64,000 nt of DNA from Hyphomicrobiales bacterium (GCA_021730985.1 JAKFYI010000011.1:1-64000); one strand, 5' to 3'. Positions 1 to 8,354 are shown, counted from the stretch's first letter. Program-made: numbers and translations. The notes: generated by a model from the letters alone, not told the origin.

Positions 1-22
1 GCAAGAGCTGCAGCGGGCGCGG

Positions 23-156
23 TGCCCCTCCCTCTCCCCGCTTGCGGGGAGAGGGAGGGGTGAGGGGCAGTTTCTGAATGCATGCCCTGCCGATAGCCCC
101 CCTCACCCGGATCGCTCCGCGATCCGACCTCTCCCCGCAAGCGGGGAGAGGTGAAG
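23..156. repeat. Composite palindromic repeat, family A (copy 1)
   Basis: Three hairpins lie in tandem. The first has perfect 17-bp arms (25-41 and 44-60) around TT. The second is 108-126, with 8-bp arms and a 3-nt loop. The third has 12-bp arms (127-138 and 141-152) around AA. An outer GTGAGGGG/CCCCTCAC pair (about 60-67 and 98-105) links the first two. The same third hairpin recurs exactly at 40582-40607, so this is a dispersed intergenic element. It fills the 190 bases downstream of tupA and could also end transcription. No gene is visible in this stretch. Confidence 0.8.
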
Positions 157-190
157 CGCCGCACGATCCTGGCGCGCAAAAGCAGGCGCA

Positions 191-1018
191 TCACGCCCCC
201 GGCACGGCGGCGTTGGCGAAGAACAACTGCATGCCGTTGATCTTGTAGTCGGCGATCGCCTTCTGGCCTTCCGGCGAGACCAGCCAGTCGATGAAGGCCT
301 GGCCCAGCTCCTTCTTGACGTGCTTGTGCTTCTCCGGATTCACCAGAATGACGCCGTACTGGTTGAACAGCTTGTTGTCGCCCTCGACGGCGATATCGAG
401 ATCGCCGCGGTTCTTGAACGACAGCCAGGTGCCGCGGTCGGTGAGCACGTAGCCATTGGAGGCCGAGCCGGTGTTGAGCGCGGCTCCCATGCCCTGGCCG
501 ATCTCGCGATACCAGGGGCCCTTGTCCTTGGCGATATCGACACCCGCGATCTTCCAGAGATTCAGTTCGGCGGAATGCGTGCCCGACTTGTCGCCGCGCG
601 AGATGAACGGCTGGCCCTTGGCCATCACCGCCTTCAATCCGGCGACGATGTCCTTGCCCTTGGCGCCGGCCGGATCGCTCTTCGGGCCCACCAGGACGAA
701 GTCGTTGTACATCACCGGATAGCGCTTCACGCCGGCGCCTTCGGCGACGAACTTTTCCTCCTGGCTCTTGGCGTGAACGAACACCACGTCGGCGTCGCCC
801 CGCCGGCCGGTGTCGAGCGCCTGCCCGGTGCCCTGCGAGACGACCTTCACGTCGATCCCGGTCTTGGCCTTGAACATCGGCAGGATGTGGCCGAACAGGC
901 CGGAGTCCTGCGTCGAGGTGGTGGACGACACCACGATCGATTTCTCCTGGGCGGATGCGCCCGAGAGGCCGATGAGGGTGGCTGCGGTCAGGGCGAGAAG
1001 AATGCGTCGGGTCTGCAT
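191..1018 (-). CDS. tupA: Tungstate (or molybdate) ABC transporter substrate-binding protein TupA
   Basis: Periplasmic receptor of about 275 residues that should capture tungstate, or less specifically molybdate, and deliver it to TupB/TupC. An N-terminal Sec signal peptide (MQTRRILLALTAATLIGLSG, then ASAQ) is followed by the TupA hallmark STTSTQDSGL and by GTGQALDTGRRGDADVVFVH, the anion-binding region of COG2998-type proteins. The start at 1018 is chosen because a strong AAGGAGG ribosome site lies just upstream (1021-1030) and the signal peptide begins there; the frame stays open further upstream without a plausible start. It is the last gene of the tupB-tupC-tupA order, 26 nt after tupC. 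Family assignment is firm. The choice between tungstate and molybdate is inferred from the family. Confidence 0.92.
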   Translation of the reverse strand: MQTRRILLALTAATLIGLSGASAQEKSIVVSSTTSTQDSGLFGHILPMFKAKTGIDVKVVSQGTGQALDTGRRGDADVVFVHAKSQEEKFVAEGAGVKRYPVMYNDFVLVGPKSDPAGAKGKDIVAGLKAVMAKGQPFISRGDKSGTHSAELNLWKIAGVDIAKDKGPWYREIGQGMGAALNTGSASNGYVLTDRGTWLSFKNRGDLDIAVEGDNKLFNQYGVILVNPEKHKHVKKELGQAFIDWLVSPEGQKAIADYKINGMQLFFANAAVPGA

Positions 1019-1044
1019 GGTTTCCTCCTTGATGGACTGCGGCG

Positions 1045-1776
1045 TCAGAGCAGCAGCTCTCCCGCGACGAATTGCCGGGCCTCGTTGGTTTTCGGCTCGG
1101 TGAAAAATTCCACGGCCGGCGTGCATTCGATCACACGGCCGCGGTGCAGCAGCACGATCTCACCGGCGAGGCGGCGCGCCTCGCCGAAATCGTGGGTCGA
1201 GAGCACAACCTTGATGCCGCGCCCGGCGACGGCCTGGATCACGTCCTCGATCGCCTTGGTGGCGGCGGGATCGAGGCTCGCAGTCGGCTCGTCGAGAAAC
1301 AGCACCTGCGGATCCCGCGCAAGCGCACGCGCCAGCGCGAGGCGTTGCTGCTCGCCGCCGGACAGCCGCCGCGCCGGGCGTCCGCCAAATCCGGTGAGGC
1401 CGACCAGCTTGAGCAATTCATCGGTGCGCGCGCGCCACTCGGAGCGGGCAATGCCCGCGCTGGAGAGCGCGTATTCGATGTTGGCTTCGACCGTCCGGCG
1501 CAGCATGGCGGGGCGCTGGAACACGATGGCGCGGCGCTCCGGCGAGATCTGCGCGCGGCCGCCCCAGGTCACGCGGCCCGAGTTGGGCGCTAGCAGCCCC
1601 ATGGCGACGCGCAGCAGCGTGGTCTTGCCCGAGCCGTTGGGCCCGATCAGCACGGTCGGCGCACCTGGATTGAAGCTAAGCGAGATGCCGTCCAGAATCG
1701 TCAACCGCCCCACGCCGTAGCGAACCGCGTCGAGCACAATCGGCAGTTCGGAATCGGGCGCGCGCATCGTCATCAC
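1045..1776 (-). CDS. tupC: Tungstate ABC transporter ATP-binding protein TupC
   Basis: Cytoplasmic ATPase subunit of 243 residues. It carries Walker A GPNGSGKT, the ABC signature LSGGEQQRLALARAL, Walker B VLFLDEPTASLDP and a switch histidine in STHDF. The 5' end has stacked starts, GTG at 1776 and ATG at 1773 and 1767. All of them overlap or abut the tupB stop (TGA 1775-1773), implying translational coupling. With tupB upstream and tupA downstream it forms a compact importer operon. The C-terminus is short, with no visible regulatory TOBE domain, as is usual for TupC compared with ModC. Confidence 0.9.
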   Translation of the reverse strand: MMTMRAPDSELPIVLDAVRYGVGRLTILDGISLSFNPGAPTVLIGPNGSGKTTLLRVAMGLLAPNSGRVTWGGRAQISPERRAIVFQRPAMLRRTVEANIEYALSSAGIARSEWRARTDELLKLVGLTGFGGRPARRLSGGEQQRLALARALARDPQVLFLDEPTASLDPAATKAIEDVIQAVAGRGIKVVLSTHDFGEARRLAGEIVLLHRGRVIECTPAVEFFTEPKTNEARQFVAGELLL

Positions 1777-2465
1777 CCGGCCAGCCGCTCGCCGGTGCGA
1801 CGAACGCCCCAGGCCAGCGCGTTGACGACGACGACGATCGCGATCAGCACCATGCCGAGTCCGAGCGCGAGCGGCAGATCGCCCTTCGAGGTCTCAAGCG
1901 CGATCGCGGTCGTCATGGTGCGGGTGAAGCCTTCGATGTTGCCGCCGACGATGATCACCGCGCCCACTTCGGCGGCGGCGCGGCCGAAGCCCGCGAGCAG
2001 CGTGGTGACCAGACTGAAGCGCGCATCCCAGAGCAGCGTAGCGATGCGGCGCAGCGGGCCGACGTTCATGGCCGCGAACTCGTCGCGGTATTCCATCCAG
2101 AGGTCTTCGATGGTCTGGCGCGCCAGCGCGGCGATGATCGGCATCACCAGAATAGCCTGCGCGATGATCATGGCCTTGGGCGTGAACAGGATGCCCCACG
2201 ATCCGAGCGGGCCGGAGCGCGACAGCAGCAGATAGACCGCAAGGCCGACCACCACCGGCGGCAGACCCATCAGCGCGTTGAGGATCACGATGGCGGCCTC
2301 GCGGCCGGGGAACCGGGTCAGCGCGATCACCGCGCCAAGAGGAAGACCCGCGAGAGCAGCCAGAACAACGGCAGAGAAACTCACGAAGAGCGACAGAAGA
2401 ACAATAGAAATGAGCCGAGGATCGGCGTTCCACACGAGCTCAAGGGCACTGGCATCGCCGGACAT
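1773..2465 (-). CDS. tupB: Tungstate ABC transporter permease TupB
   Basis: Inner-membrane permease of about 230 residues with five to six hydrophobic segments, for example ISIVLLSLFVSFSAVVLAAL near the N-terminus and LGLGMVLIAIVVVVNALAWG near the C-terminus. The cytoplasmic EAA-type loop, here AAAEVGAVIIVGGNIEG, contacts TupC. The start is placed at ATG 2465 (MSGDASALE); upstream in-frame codons read through the intergenic region and give no membrane-protein sequence. No clear Shine-Dalgarno precedes it. An inverted repeat at 2474-2490 lies where one would be expected. It is the first gene of the operon, divergent from the regulator at 2564. Confidence 0.88.
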   Translation of the reverse strand: MSGDASALELVWNADPRLISIVLLSLFVSFSAVVLAALAGLPLGAVIALTRFPGREAAIVILNALMGLPPVVVGLAVYLLLSRSGPLGSWGILFTPKAMIIAQAILVMPIIAALARQTIEDLWMEYRDEFAAMNVGPLRRIATLLWDARFSLVTTLLAGFGRAAAEVGAVIIVGGNIEGFTRTMTTAIALETSKGDLPLALGLGMVLIAIVVVVNALAWGVRRTGERLAG

Positions 2466-2473
2466 GCAGAGGG

Positions 2474-2490
2474 ACTCGACCCGTTCGAGT
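2474..2490. promoter_or_regulatory. Inverted repeat in the tupB leader
   Basis: ACTCGA (2474-2479) and TCGAGT (2485-2490) form perfect 6-bp arms around a 5-nt spacer, 9 to 25 nt upstream of the tupB start. It could be an operator for the divergent regulator or a small hairpin at the translation start. Nearby, GTTGCA occurs at 2492-2497 and again at 2502-2507, exactly 10 bp apart. Its role is inferred from position only. Confidence 0.4.
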
Positions 2491-2550
2491 GGTTGCAAGC
2501 TGTTGCATTCACCGCCAAATGGGTCAATTGTTGTATTTGCTTCATAATTC

Positions 2551-2564
2551 TGCAGACATCTGCA
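2551..2564. promoter_or_regulatory. Palindrome overlapping the start codon of the tup-linked regulator
   Basis: TGCAGA-CA-TCTGCA is a 6-2-6 inverted repeat whose last base is the A of the regulator's ATG. The regulator lacks an evident Shine-Dalgarno, so binding here would block its own expression directly. It is a candidate autoregulatory operator in the 98-bp divergent region shared with tupB. Confidence 0.45.
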
Positions 2565-3445
2565 TGTCCGAACTGCTGACCACCGAAGAAGCCGCCAGCT
2601 ACCTGCGGCTGTCCGAGCGCAAGCTGTACGAGCTGGTCGCCAACGGCGCGGTCCCCTGCACCAAGGCGACTGGACGCTGGCTGTTCCCGAAAGCAGCATT
2701 GGATCAGTGGGTTATGGCTGGGCTCGCGGGGTCCGCGCCACCGCCGCGCACGCCGGCCATCGTCGGCGGCAGCCACGATCCGCTGCTGGAATGGGCGTTG
2801 CGCGAGAGCGGCTCCGGCCTCGCCACCCTGCCGGAGGGCAGCGAAGCGGGCCTGCGCCGGCTGTCGCGCGGCGAAGTCCTGGCCGCCGCGATCCATCTCC
2901 ACCGCCTCGAAGGAAACGACGAAAGCGCCAACATCGATGCTGTTGCCCATGCACCCGGCCTCCATGACGCCGTCGTCGTGGGCTTCGTGCGCCGCGAGCA
3001 AGGACTCCTGGTCATGTCGGGCAACCCCTTGAAGCTCTCCGACATCGCCTCGGTCGCAACGGCGAGGGCGCGGATCGCCATGCGCCCGGCCGGCGCCGGC
3101 GCGCAGCTTCTGCTGCTCGCGTTGCTTGCAAAGACCGGCATGACGCTGGCCGCGCTTCACGCCAGCAAGCCGCCCTGCCCGACCGGCCCGGACATCGCGC
3201 AAGCGATCCGCTCGGAGCGCGCCGATTGCGGTATTGCCACCCGTTCGGTGGCGCGCGCGGCCGGCCTCGATTTTGTCCCTTTGACTTGGGAAAACTTCGA
3301 TCTGGCGATGCGGCAGCGCGACTATTTCATGACGGGGCCGCAGGCGCTGTTCGGGTTCATGCGGGGCGCAGCCTTCGCCGAGCGCGCGGCCGAACTGGGC
3401 GGCTACGATGTGTCCGCAACCGGCGCCATCCGCCACGTCAATTGA
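2564..3445 (+). CDS. HTH regulator with molybdate/tungstate-type binding-protein domain
   Basis: Predicted transcriptional regulator of 293 residues. Residues about 5-50 form an excisionase/MerR-like HTH (LLTTEEAASYLRLSERKLYE and the wing GRWLFPKAALDQW). From about residue 65 onward there is a binding-protein-fold domain of the COG1910 type found in metal-oxyanion regulators, with IVGGSHDPLLEWALRESGSG and GTRSVARAAGLDF-like sequence near 220-240 (GIATRSVARAAGLDFVPLTW). The start MSELLTTEE at 2564 is chosen because the HTH begins immediately after it. It is divergent from tupB by 98 bp, so it most likely senses tungstate or molybdate and controls the tup operon. The effector identity is inferred. 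Confidence 0.85.
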   Translation: MSELLTTEEAASYLRLSERKLYELVANGAVPCTKATGRWLFPKAALDQWVMAGLAGSAPPPRTPAIVGGSHDPLLEWALRESGSGLATLPEGSEAGLRRLSRGEVLAAAIHLHRLEGNDESANIDAVAHAPGLHDAVVVGFVRREQGLLVMSGNPLKLSDIASVATARARIAMRPAGAGAQLLLLALLAKTGMTLAALHASKPPCPTGPDIAQAIRSERADCGIATRSVARAAGLDFVPLTWENFDLAMRQRDYFMTGPQALFGFMRGAAFAERAAELGGYDVSATGAIRHVN

Positions 3446-3448
3446 GCC

Positions 3449-3475
3449 TTTAACCCCAAGGCTTTTAACCCCAAG
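3449..3475. repeat. Short tandem direct repeat
   Basis: The 12-mer TTTAACCCCAAG occurs at 3449-3460 and 3464-3475, a period of 15 bp. It lies between the regulator stop and tRNA-Ser. It might reflect local duplication. A weak -10-like element (GATAAA, 3485-3490) follows and could belong to the tRNA promoter. Confidence 0.4.
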
Positions 3476-3519
3476 TCATGCCTTGATAAAAGCCGCGCAT
3501 GCCGCCATGACAGGCGCAC

Positions 3520-3609
3520 GGAGAGGTGGCCGAGTGGCTTAAGGCGCTCGCTTGGAAAGCGTGTATACGGGAAACCGTATCGAGGGTTCGAATCCCTCCC
3601 TCTCCGCCA
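3520..3609 (+). tRNA. tRNA-Ser(GGA)
   Basis: A 90-nt class II tRNA. The acceptor arm GGAGAGG (3520-3526) pairs with CCTCTCC (3599-3605), followed by discriminator G and an encoded CCA (3607-3609). The anticodon GGA is at 3554-3556 in loop TTGGAAA. The long variable arm TATACGGGAAACCGTAT and the T loop GGTTCGAATCC are intact. The anticodon stem has one apparent U-U mismatch. It should read the serine codons UCC and UCU. The gene is complete and no integrated element follows it. Confidence 0.95.
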
Positions 3610-3749
3610 GAACAGGCCGCTTCGGCCGCTATTCCTCGCCCTTCTTCCTGGGATCTTCTGGTTCTTCGCCGTTCTTCCTCGCCGGTTGTCGCCTCGGGGC
3701 CGGCGTGACACCATCGAATCCCGCGTTGCTTTCCAGGCCTGCCCCCGCC

Positions 3750-4787
3750 ATGCCGCGTCGACCCAAACGGCGATTTCCCTGGTCCCGGCTGTCCGAAGAG
3801 AAGCTGCTCCAGGTCCGGCTGAAGGACCTGAAGGTCACCGTCGAGGGCACCTGGCTGGAGCGCTGCGTCCGCACGCTGCATGAGGAACTCGACGGGCGGG
3901 GCATCCGCTTCAAGCCCCACGTTTGGATTTCCGACGAATGGTTCAGTCCGTCCGACACGCCGGGCATCGCCATCCCGTTCTATCTCGCCCATCCGCGGCT
4001 GATGCGGCTCGAACGCAAGAAGATCATCGACGTCGAAGGCGCCACCGAGCGCGACTGCATGCGCATCCTGCGTCACGAGGCGGGACACGTCGTCCAGCTC
4101 GCCTATCAACTCAATCGCCGCCGCCGCTGGCAAAAGCTGTTCGGCCGCGCCTCGCAACGCTATCCGCGCTACTACCGGCCCGACCCGGCCAGCAAGAACT
4201 ACGTCCAGCATCTGCGGATGTGGTACGCGCAAAGCCACCCGGAAGAAGACTTCGCGGAAACATTCGCGGTCTGGTTGACGCCGCGATCGAACTGGCGAAA
4301 CCGCTACGCCGGCTGGCCGGCGCTGCGCAAGCTCAAGTACGTCGATGAACTGATGGCGGAGATTGCCGATCAGCGGCCGCGGATGACACGGCGCGGCCGC
4401 ACCGATCCCTTGAACAAGTACAAGATCACGCTTGCCGAATATTATCAGAACAAGCAGGCTCTTTACGCCGTCGATACGCCGAAGACCTACGATCGGGACT
4501 TGCACCGCCTGTTTTCTGCCGATCCGAGGTACAAGCGCTCGCAGACGGCATCCACGTTCCTCCGGAACAACCGGACGAAGATCAGGCAGATGGTTGCGCT
4601 GTGGACCGGAGAGCGCCAGTTCACGTTGGACTCCATGCTTGACGACATGATCGAGCGCTGCCGCGAACTCAAGCTGCGCGCGGTTGGCGGCGAGCGCCAG
4701 CTCCGCATGGACTTCACCGTGCTGCTGACGGCGAAGACGGTGCACTCGCTGTACGGCCCCAACCGCAAAAAGTGGTTCGCGCTATGA
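3750..4787 (+). CDS. Putative gluzincin-type zinc metallopeptidase
   Basis: Protein of 345 residues with the zinc motif HEAGH in MRILRHEAGHVVQLAYQL (around residue 110) and a downstream EEDFAETFAVWL segment. That segment would supply the third ligand glutamate, a gluzincin arrangement resembling the 'putative zinc-binding metallopeptidase' families. No signal peptide is visible and the protein is basic at its N-terminus (MPRRPKRRFP), so it is probably cytoplasmic. The start at 3750 is chosen because in-frame codons upstream run back into tRNA-Ser. Its last codons overlap the ATP-grasp gene by 4 nt (ATGA), so the two are translated together. The substrate is unknown; the partner ligase suggests a role in making or trimming a peptide. 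Confidence 0.75.
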   Translation: MPRRPKRRFPWSRLSEEKLLQVRLKDLKVTVEGTWLERCVRTLHEELDGRGIRFKPHVWISDEWFSPSDTPGIAIPFYLAHPRLMRLERKKIIDVEGATERDCMRILRHEAGHVVQLAYQLNRRRRWQKLFGRASQRYPRYYRPDPASKNYVQHLRMWYAQSHPEEDFAETFAVWLTPRSNWRNRYAGWPALRKLKYVDELMAEIADQRPRMTRRGRTDPLNKYKITLAEYYQNKQALYAVDTPKTYDRDLHRLFSADPRYKRSQTASTFLRNNRTKIRQMVALWTGERQFTLDSMLDDMIERCRELKLRAVGGERQLRMDFTVLLTAKTVHSLYGPNRKKWFAL

Positions 4788-5809
4788 AGCGGCTGCGCGT
4801 TCTGGTGCTGATGCATCCGGATTTTATGCCGCCGGAAAGCCTGAAGGGCCACACCGAGCAGGAAATCAACGTCTGGAAGACCGAGTACAACGTCGTCACG
4901 ACGTTGCGCGCGAATGGTCATGAGGTAAAGCCGCTCGGCGTGCAGTACGAGCTGAAGCCGATCCGCGACGAGATCGAAAGCTGGAAGCCGCACGCGGTGT
5001 TCAACCTGCTGGAACAGTTCCACGGCGAGCCGACCTACGACCAGAACGTCGCGAGCTATCTCGAACTGCTGCGCATGCCCTACACCGGCTGCAACCCGCG
5101 CGGCCTGATGCTGGCCCGCGGCAAGGACTTGTCGAAGCAGCTCATGTCATATCACCGCATTCCGGTGCCGGACTTTGCGGTGTTTCCGATCAATCGCAAG
5201 ATCAAGCGGCCGGCGCGGCTCGCGCTGCCGTTGATCGTCAAGAGCGTGAGCGAGGACGCATCATGGGGCATCGCGCGCGCCTCGGTGGTGGACAGCGACG
5301 AGAAGCTGGCGGAGCGCGTCACATTCATTCACGAGCGGATCGGCACGCCTGCGATCGCCGAACAGTTCATCGACGGCCGCGAAATCTATGTCGGCGTGAT
5401 GGGCAACGACCGCCTTCGCGTGCTGCCGGTCTGGGAGTTGCAATTCGGCTCCATTCCGGAAGGCGCCTACCGCATCGCCACCGAACGCCTGAAGCACAAC
5501 GTGCGCTACCAGGACAAGCATGGCGTCGAGCATGGCCCGGCCAAGGACCTCAGTCCCGAGGTGCGGGATCGCATCATGAATCTGGCCAAGCGCGCGTACC
5601 GGACGCTCGATCTCAGCGGCTACGCCCGCATCGACTTCCGGCTCGCCGCCGACGGCACGCCCTATTGCATTGAGGCCAATCCGAACCCGGAAATCGCCGA
5701 GATCGAGGAGTTCGCCCAGGCCGCCAAGCACGACGGCGTGTCTTACCCCGATCTGCTCAACCGGATCGTCGCGCTGGGCATCAGCCGGGCCAAGTCCGCG
5801 GGCGTTTGA
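4784..5809 (+). CDS. ATP-grasp ligase related to D-alanine--D-alanine ligase
   Basis: Protein of 341 residues with the ATP-grasp fold. The N-terminal domain contains AVFNLLEQFHGEPTYDQNVA and PYTGCNPRGLMLARGKDLSK. The central lysine and loop are in LPLIVKSVSEDASWGIARAS. The metal-binding end is GYARIDFRLAADGTPYCIEANPNPEI. It should ligate an amino acid or peptide carboxylate to an amine with ATP hydrolysis. It is not the housekeeping Ddl: there is no mur/fts context, and it is coupled by a 4-nt overlap to a metallopeptidase. The product is unknown. Confidence 0.8.
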   Translation: MKRLRVLVLMHPDFMPPESLKGHTEQEINVWKTEYNVVTTLRANGHEVKPLGVQYELKPIRDEIESWKPHAVFNLLEQFHGEPTYDQNVASYLELLRMPYTGCNPRGLMLARGKDLSKQLMSYHRIPVPDFAVFPINRKIKRPARLALPLIVKSVSEDASWGIARASVVDSDEKLAERVTFIHERIGTPAIAEQFIDGREIYVGVMGNDRLRVLPVWELQFGSIPEGAYRIATERLKHNVRYQDKHGVEHGPAKDLSPEVRDRIMNLAKRAYRTLDLSGYARIDFRLAADGTPYCIEANPNPEIAEIEEFAQAAKHDGVSYPDLLNRIVALGISRAKSAGV

Positions 5810-5911
5810 CGCGGCGCCCGCGACGTTTCGCTGCCTATCGCCGGGCGGATATGCTTCAATAATAAGGACAACAAGGGGCCGAAACAGGCACCGGGACATC
5901 GTGGGGAGTCG

Positions 5912-6679
5912 ATGGCGTACATCCAGGGCCGCAACGTCAATCTGACATTCCGGCCGCCCAACCGCGGGCCCGTGCGGGCGCTCAGCAATTTCGACATCGA
6001 CGTCGGCGAAGGCGAATTCCTCTCGATCGTGGGCCCATCGGGCTGCGGCAAGAGCACCTTCCTCAACGTGCTGCTCGGGCTGCTCAAGATCGAATCCGGT
6101 GAGCTGAAGCTCGCCGGCAAGCCGATCACCGGACCCGGCACCGACCGCGCCATGGTGTTCCAGGAGTTCGGCCTGCTGCCCTGGCGCACCGTGCTCAACA
6201 ACGTCGAGCTTGGCCTTGAGCTCAAGGGCGTGCCGGCAGCGACCCGGCGCAGCGTCAGCGCAGGATTGATCGAGATGGTCGGCCTTACCGGATTCGAGGG
6301 CCATTATCCGCACGAATTGTCCGGCGGCATGAAGCAGCGCGTCGGGCTCGCCCGCGCGCTCGCCACCGACCCGGACGTGCTGCTGATGGACGAGCCGTTT
6401 GCCGCGCTCGACGCGCAGACCCGCGACATCATGCAATCCGAGTTGCTCCGCATCTGGCAGGGCGCTCGCAAAACTGTGCTGTTCGTCACCCACCAGATCG
6501 AAGAAGCGATCTACCTGTCCGACCGGGTGATGGTGATGACCAAGCGGCCCGGCCGCTCGAAGAAGATATTCCCGATCGATCTGCCGCGGCCGCGCGACTA
6601 CGAGATGCGCGTGACGCCGGAGTTCAACGAACTCAAGCTGCAAATCTGGAACGAGCTGAAAGACGAGATCACGGTCTAG
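5912..6679 (+). CDS. ABC transporter ATPase, nitrate/sulfonate/taurine type
   Basis: Cytoplasmic ATPase of 255 residues of the SsuB/TauB/NrtD group. It has Walker A GPSGCGKST, the Q-loop in MVFQEFGLLPW, the signature LSGGMKQRVGLARAL, Walker B VLLMDEPFAALDAQ and the switch histidine VTHQIEEA. The start ATG 5912 is preceded by GTGGGGAG. It is followed after 2 nt by a permease and then by a second permease. No binding protein is adjacent. The closest candidates are the two NMT1-type receptors at 11176-13251. The substrate is unknown. Confidence 0.9.
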   Translation: MAYIQGRNVNLTFRPPNRGPVRALSNFDIDVGEGEFLSIVGPSGCGKSTFLNVLLGLLKIESGELKLAGKPITGPGTDRAMVFQEFGLLPWRTVLNNVELGLELKGVPAATRRSVSAGLIEMVGLTGFEGHYPHELSGGMKQRVGLARALATDPDVLLMDEPFAALDAQTRDIMQSELLRIWQGARKTVLFVTHQIEEAIYLSDRVMVMTKRPGRSKKIFPIDLPRPRDYEMRVTPEFNELKLQIWNELKDEITV

Positions 6680-6681
6680 CC

Positions 6682-7494
6682 ATGTCGAGCGAGGCACTGC
6701 CAACAGCGGACGAAGCGGCCCCCCACGTCGGATTTGTGGAGCAGAACCGCAATCTGCTGCTCGGACTGCTGTCCGTGGCGCTGTTTCTCGGCGCCTGGCA
6801 GGCGATTTTCCTGATCGTCCCGTTCAACCCGCTGTTCATCAGCAAGCCGACCCTGATCGCCGCGAGCTTCTACGAGATGGTGACGAGCGGCGACCTGTTC
6901 CGCGACTTGGCGGTGAGTTCGGTGCCGTTCATCTACGGCTTCGGCGCTGCGATCGTGGTGGGTGTCCCGGTCGGCATCGTGATGGGCTGGCGGCCGCGGG
7001 TCAGCTACGCGCTCGATCCGCTGATGATCATTTTCTACGCCAGCCCGCTGGTGGCGCTGGCGCCGCTGGTCATCGTGTTCTTCGGCGTCGGCGTGTCGGG
7101 CAAGGCGATCATCATTTTCCTGCTCTCGGTGTTTCCGTTCGTCTTCAACGCCCAGGCCGGCGTGCGCGCGGTGGACCGGCTGCTGATCAATGTGGTGCGT
7201 TCGCTCGGCGGCACGGAGAAAGACCTCTACCTCAAGGTGATCCTGCCAAGCGTGCTGCCGTACATCGTGGCCGGCGCCCGCATCGCGATCGGCCGCGGCC
7301 TGATCGGCGTGCTGGTCGCCGAATTCTTCGCAGCGTCGGAGGGCATCGGTTATGCCATCGCGCGCTTCGGCGACCTGTTCGCGCTGGACAAGATGTTCGC
7401 ATGCATTTTCGCCATCATGATCATCGCCGTGGTGATGACCGAGGGCATCCGGTGGGCGGAGCGCGCCGCGTTTCCGTGGCGGGTGGGCCAATGA
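6682..7494 (+). CDS. ABC transporter permease (SsuC/TauC family), first copy
   Basis: Inner-membrane protein of 270 residues with about six membrane segments, such as LLGLLSVALFLGAWQAIFLI at residues 24-43. The BPD_transp_1 coupling loop is NVVRSLGGTEKDLYLKVILP. It sits 2 nt after the ATPase and overlaps the second permease by 4 nt (ATGA), so the three genes form a single operon. Because the two permeases differ in sequence, the channel is probably a heterodimer, unlike the homodimer assumed for SsuC or TauC. Confidence 0.9.
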   Translation: MSSEALPTADEAAPHVGFVEQNRNLLLGLLSVALFLGAWQAIFLIVPFNPLFISKPTLIAASFYEMVTSGDLFRDLAVSSVPFIYGFGAAIVVGVPVGIVMGWRPRVSYALDPLMIIFYASPLVALAPLVIVFFGVGVSGKAIIIFLLSVFPFVFNAQAGVRAVDRLLINVVRSLGGTEKDLYLKVILPSVLPYIVAGARIAIGRGLIGVLVAEFFAASEGIGYAIARFGDLFALDKMFACIFAIMIIAVVMTEGIRWAERAAFPWRVGQ

Positions 7495-8336
7495 GCGAAT
7501 CCCGGGCGCTGCAGACCGAACTGGCAACCGACGACATCACACCGCCGAAAAGCCTGTGGCAGCGGTTCGAGCCGGTCATTCTCGGCACCGGCAGCATCGT
7601 GGTGCTGCTGATCGTGTGGGAATTGCTGCCGCGCCTGATCACGATGGGCGCCGGCACCAAGCTGTTCTTCACCACGCCGAGCCAGATCGGCGCCACGCTT
7701 TGGAAGATGTTCGCCACCGGCACGATCTGGACGCCGCTCGGCGTCAGCGCCTCCGGATTCGCGGTCGGCCTGGGGTTGGCGATCATCGTCGGCCTGCCGC
7801 TTGGCGTGCTGATCGGCCGCTCGCGCACCCTGAACGCGATGTTCGACCCGTTCATCACGGCGTTCAACGCGACGCCGCGGCTGGTGTTCCTGCCGCTGGT
7901 GGTGCTGTGGTTCGGGCTCGGGCTGTGGTCGAAGGTGGTGATCGTCTTCATCGGGGCGCTGTTCCCAATTCTGATCAACACCTACGAGGGCGTGCGGAAC
8001 TCCGACAAGCTCTTGATCAATGTGGTGCGCTCGTTCGGCGCCAAGGAATGGGACATCGCGCGGCTGGTGGTGGTGCCCAATGCCATGCCTTACATCGTCG
8101 CGGGACTGCGGCTGTCGATCGGCCGCGCCGTGCTGGGCGTGGTGGTGGCTGAGTTCTTCGGCTCGGAGTCGGGCCTCGGCGTGATGATGGTTCAGGCCGC
8201 CGGCCGCTACCAGGTGGACATCGTGTTCGCCGGCCTGATCGTGTTCGCGGTGATGACGCTCGCAATGACCGCGGCGGTGCAGATGCTGGAGAACCGGCTT
8301 GGCCGCTGGCGGCCGCAGCGTTCCGGCGGGGAGTGA
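7491..8336 (+). CDS. ABC transporter permease (SsuC/TauC family), second copy
   Basis: Inner-membrane protein of 281 residues, paralogous to the preceding permease. It shares LLINVVRSFGAKEWDIARLV against the neighbour's LLINVVRSLGGTEKDLYLKV. The start at 7491 is chosen because it makes the ATGA overlap and begins the family's N-terminal region (MSESRALQTELATDD). An earlier in-frame ATG at 7401 would lie deep inside the first permease. It is the last gene of the operon and converges on the LysR gene 18 nt downstream. Confidence 0.9.
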   Translation: MSESRALQTELATDDITPPKSLWQRFEPVILGTGSIVVLLIVWELLPRLITMGAGTKLFFTTPSQIGATLWKMFATGTIWTPLGVSASGFAVGLGLAIIVGLPLGVLIGRSRTLNAMFDPFITAFNATPRLVFLPLVVLWFGLGLWSKVVIVFIGALFPILINTYEGVRNSDKLLINVVRSFGAKEWDIARLVVVPNAMPYIVAGLRLSIGRAVLGVVVAEFFGSESGLGVMMVQAAGRYQVDIVFAGLIVFAVMTLAMTAAVQMLENRLGRWRPQRSGGE

Positions 8337-8354
8337 GAGCCCGGCTCGCCCCGC

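Noticed and set aside
1..156. CRISPR array in the repeat-rich left end
   Set aside because: The repeats are palindromic hairpins of differing length with no regular spacers and no cas genes nearby.
3520..3609. tRNA-Ser as an attachment site for an integrated element
   Set aside because: The tRNA is complete, no duplicated 3' fragment or integrase gene is visible, and the flanking genes look native.
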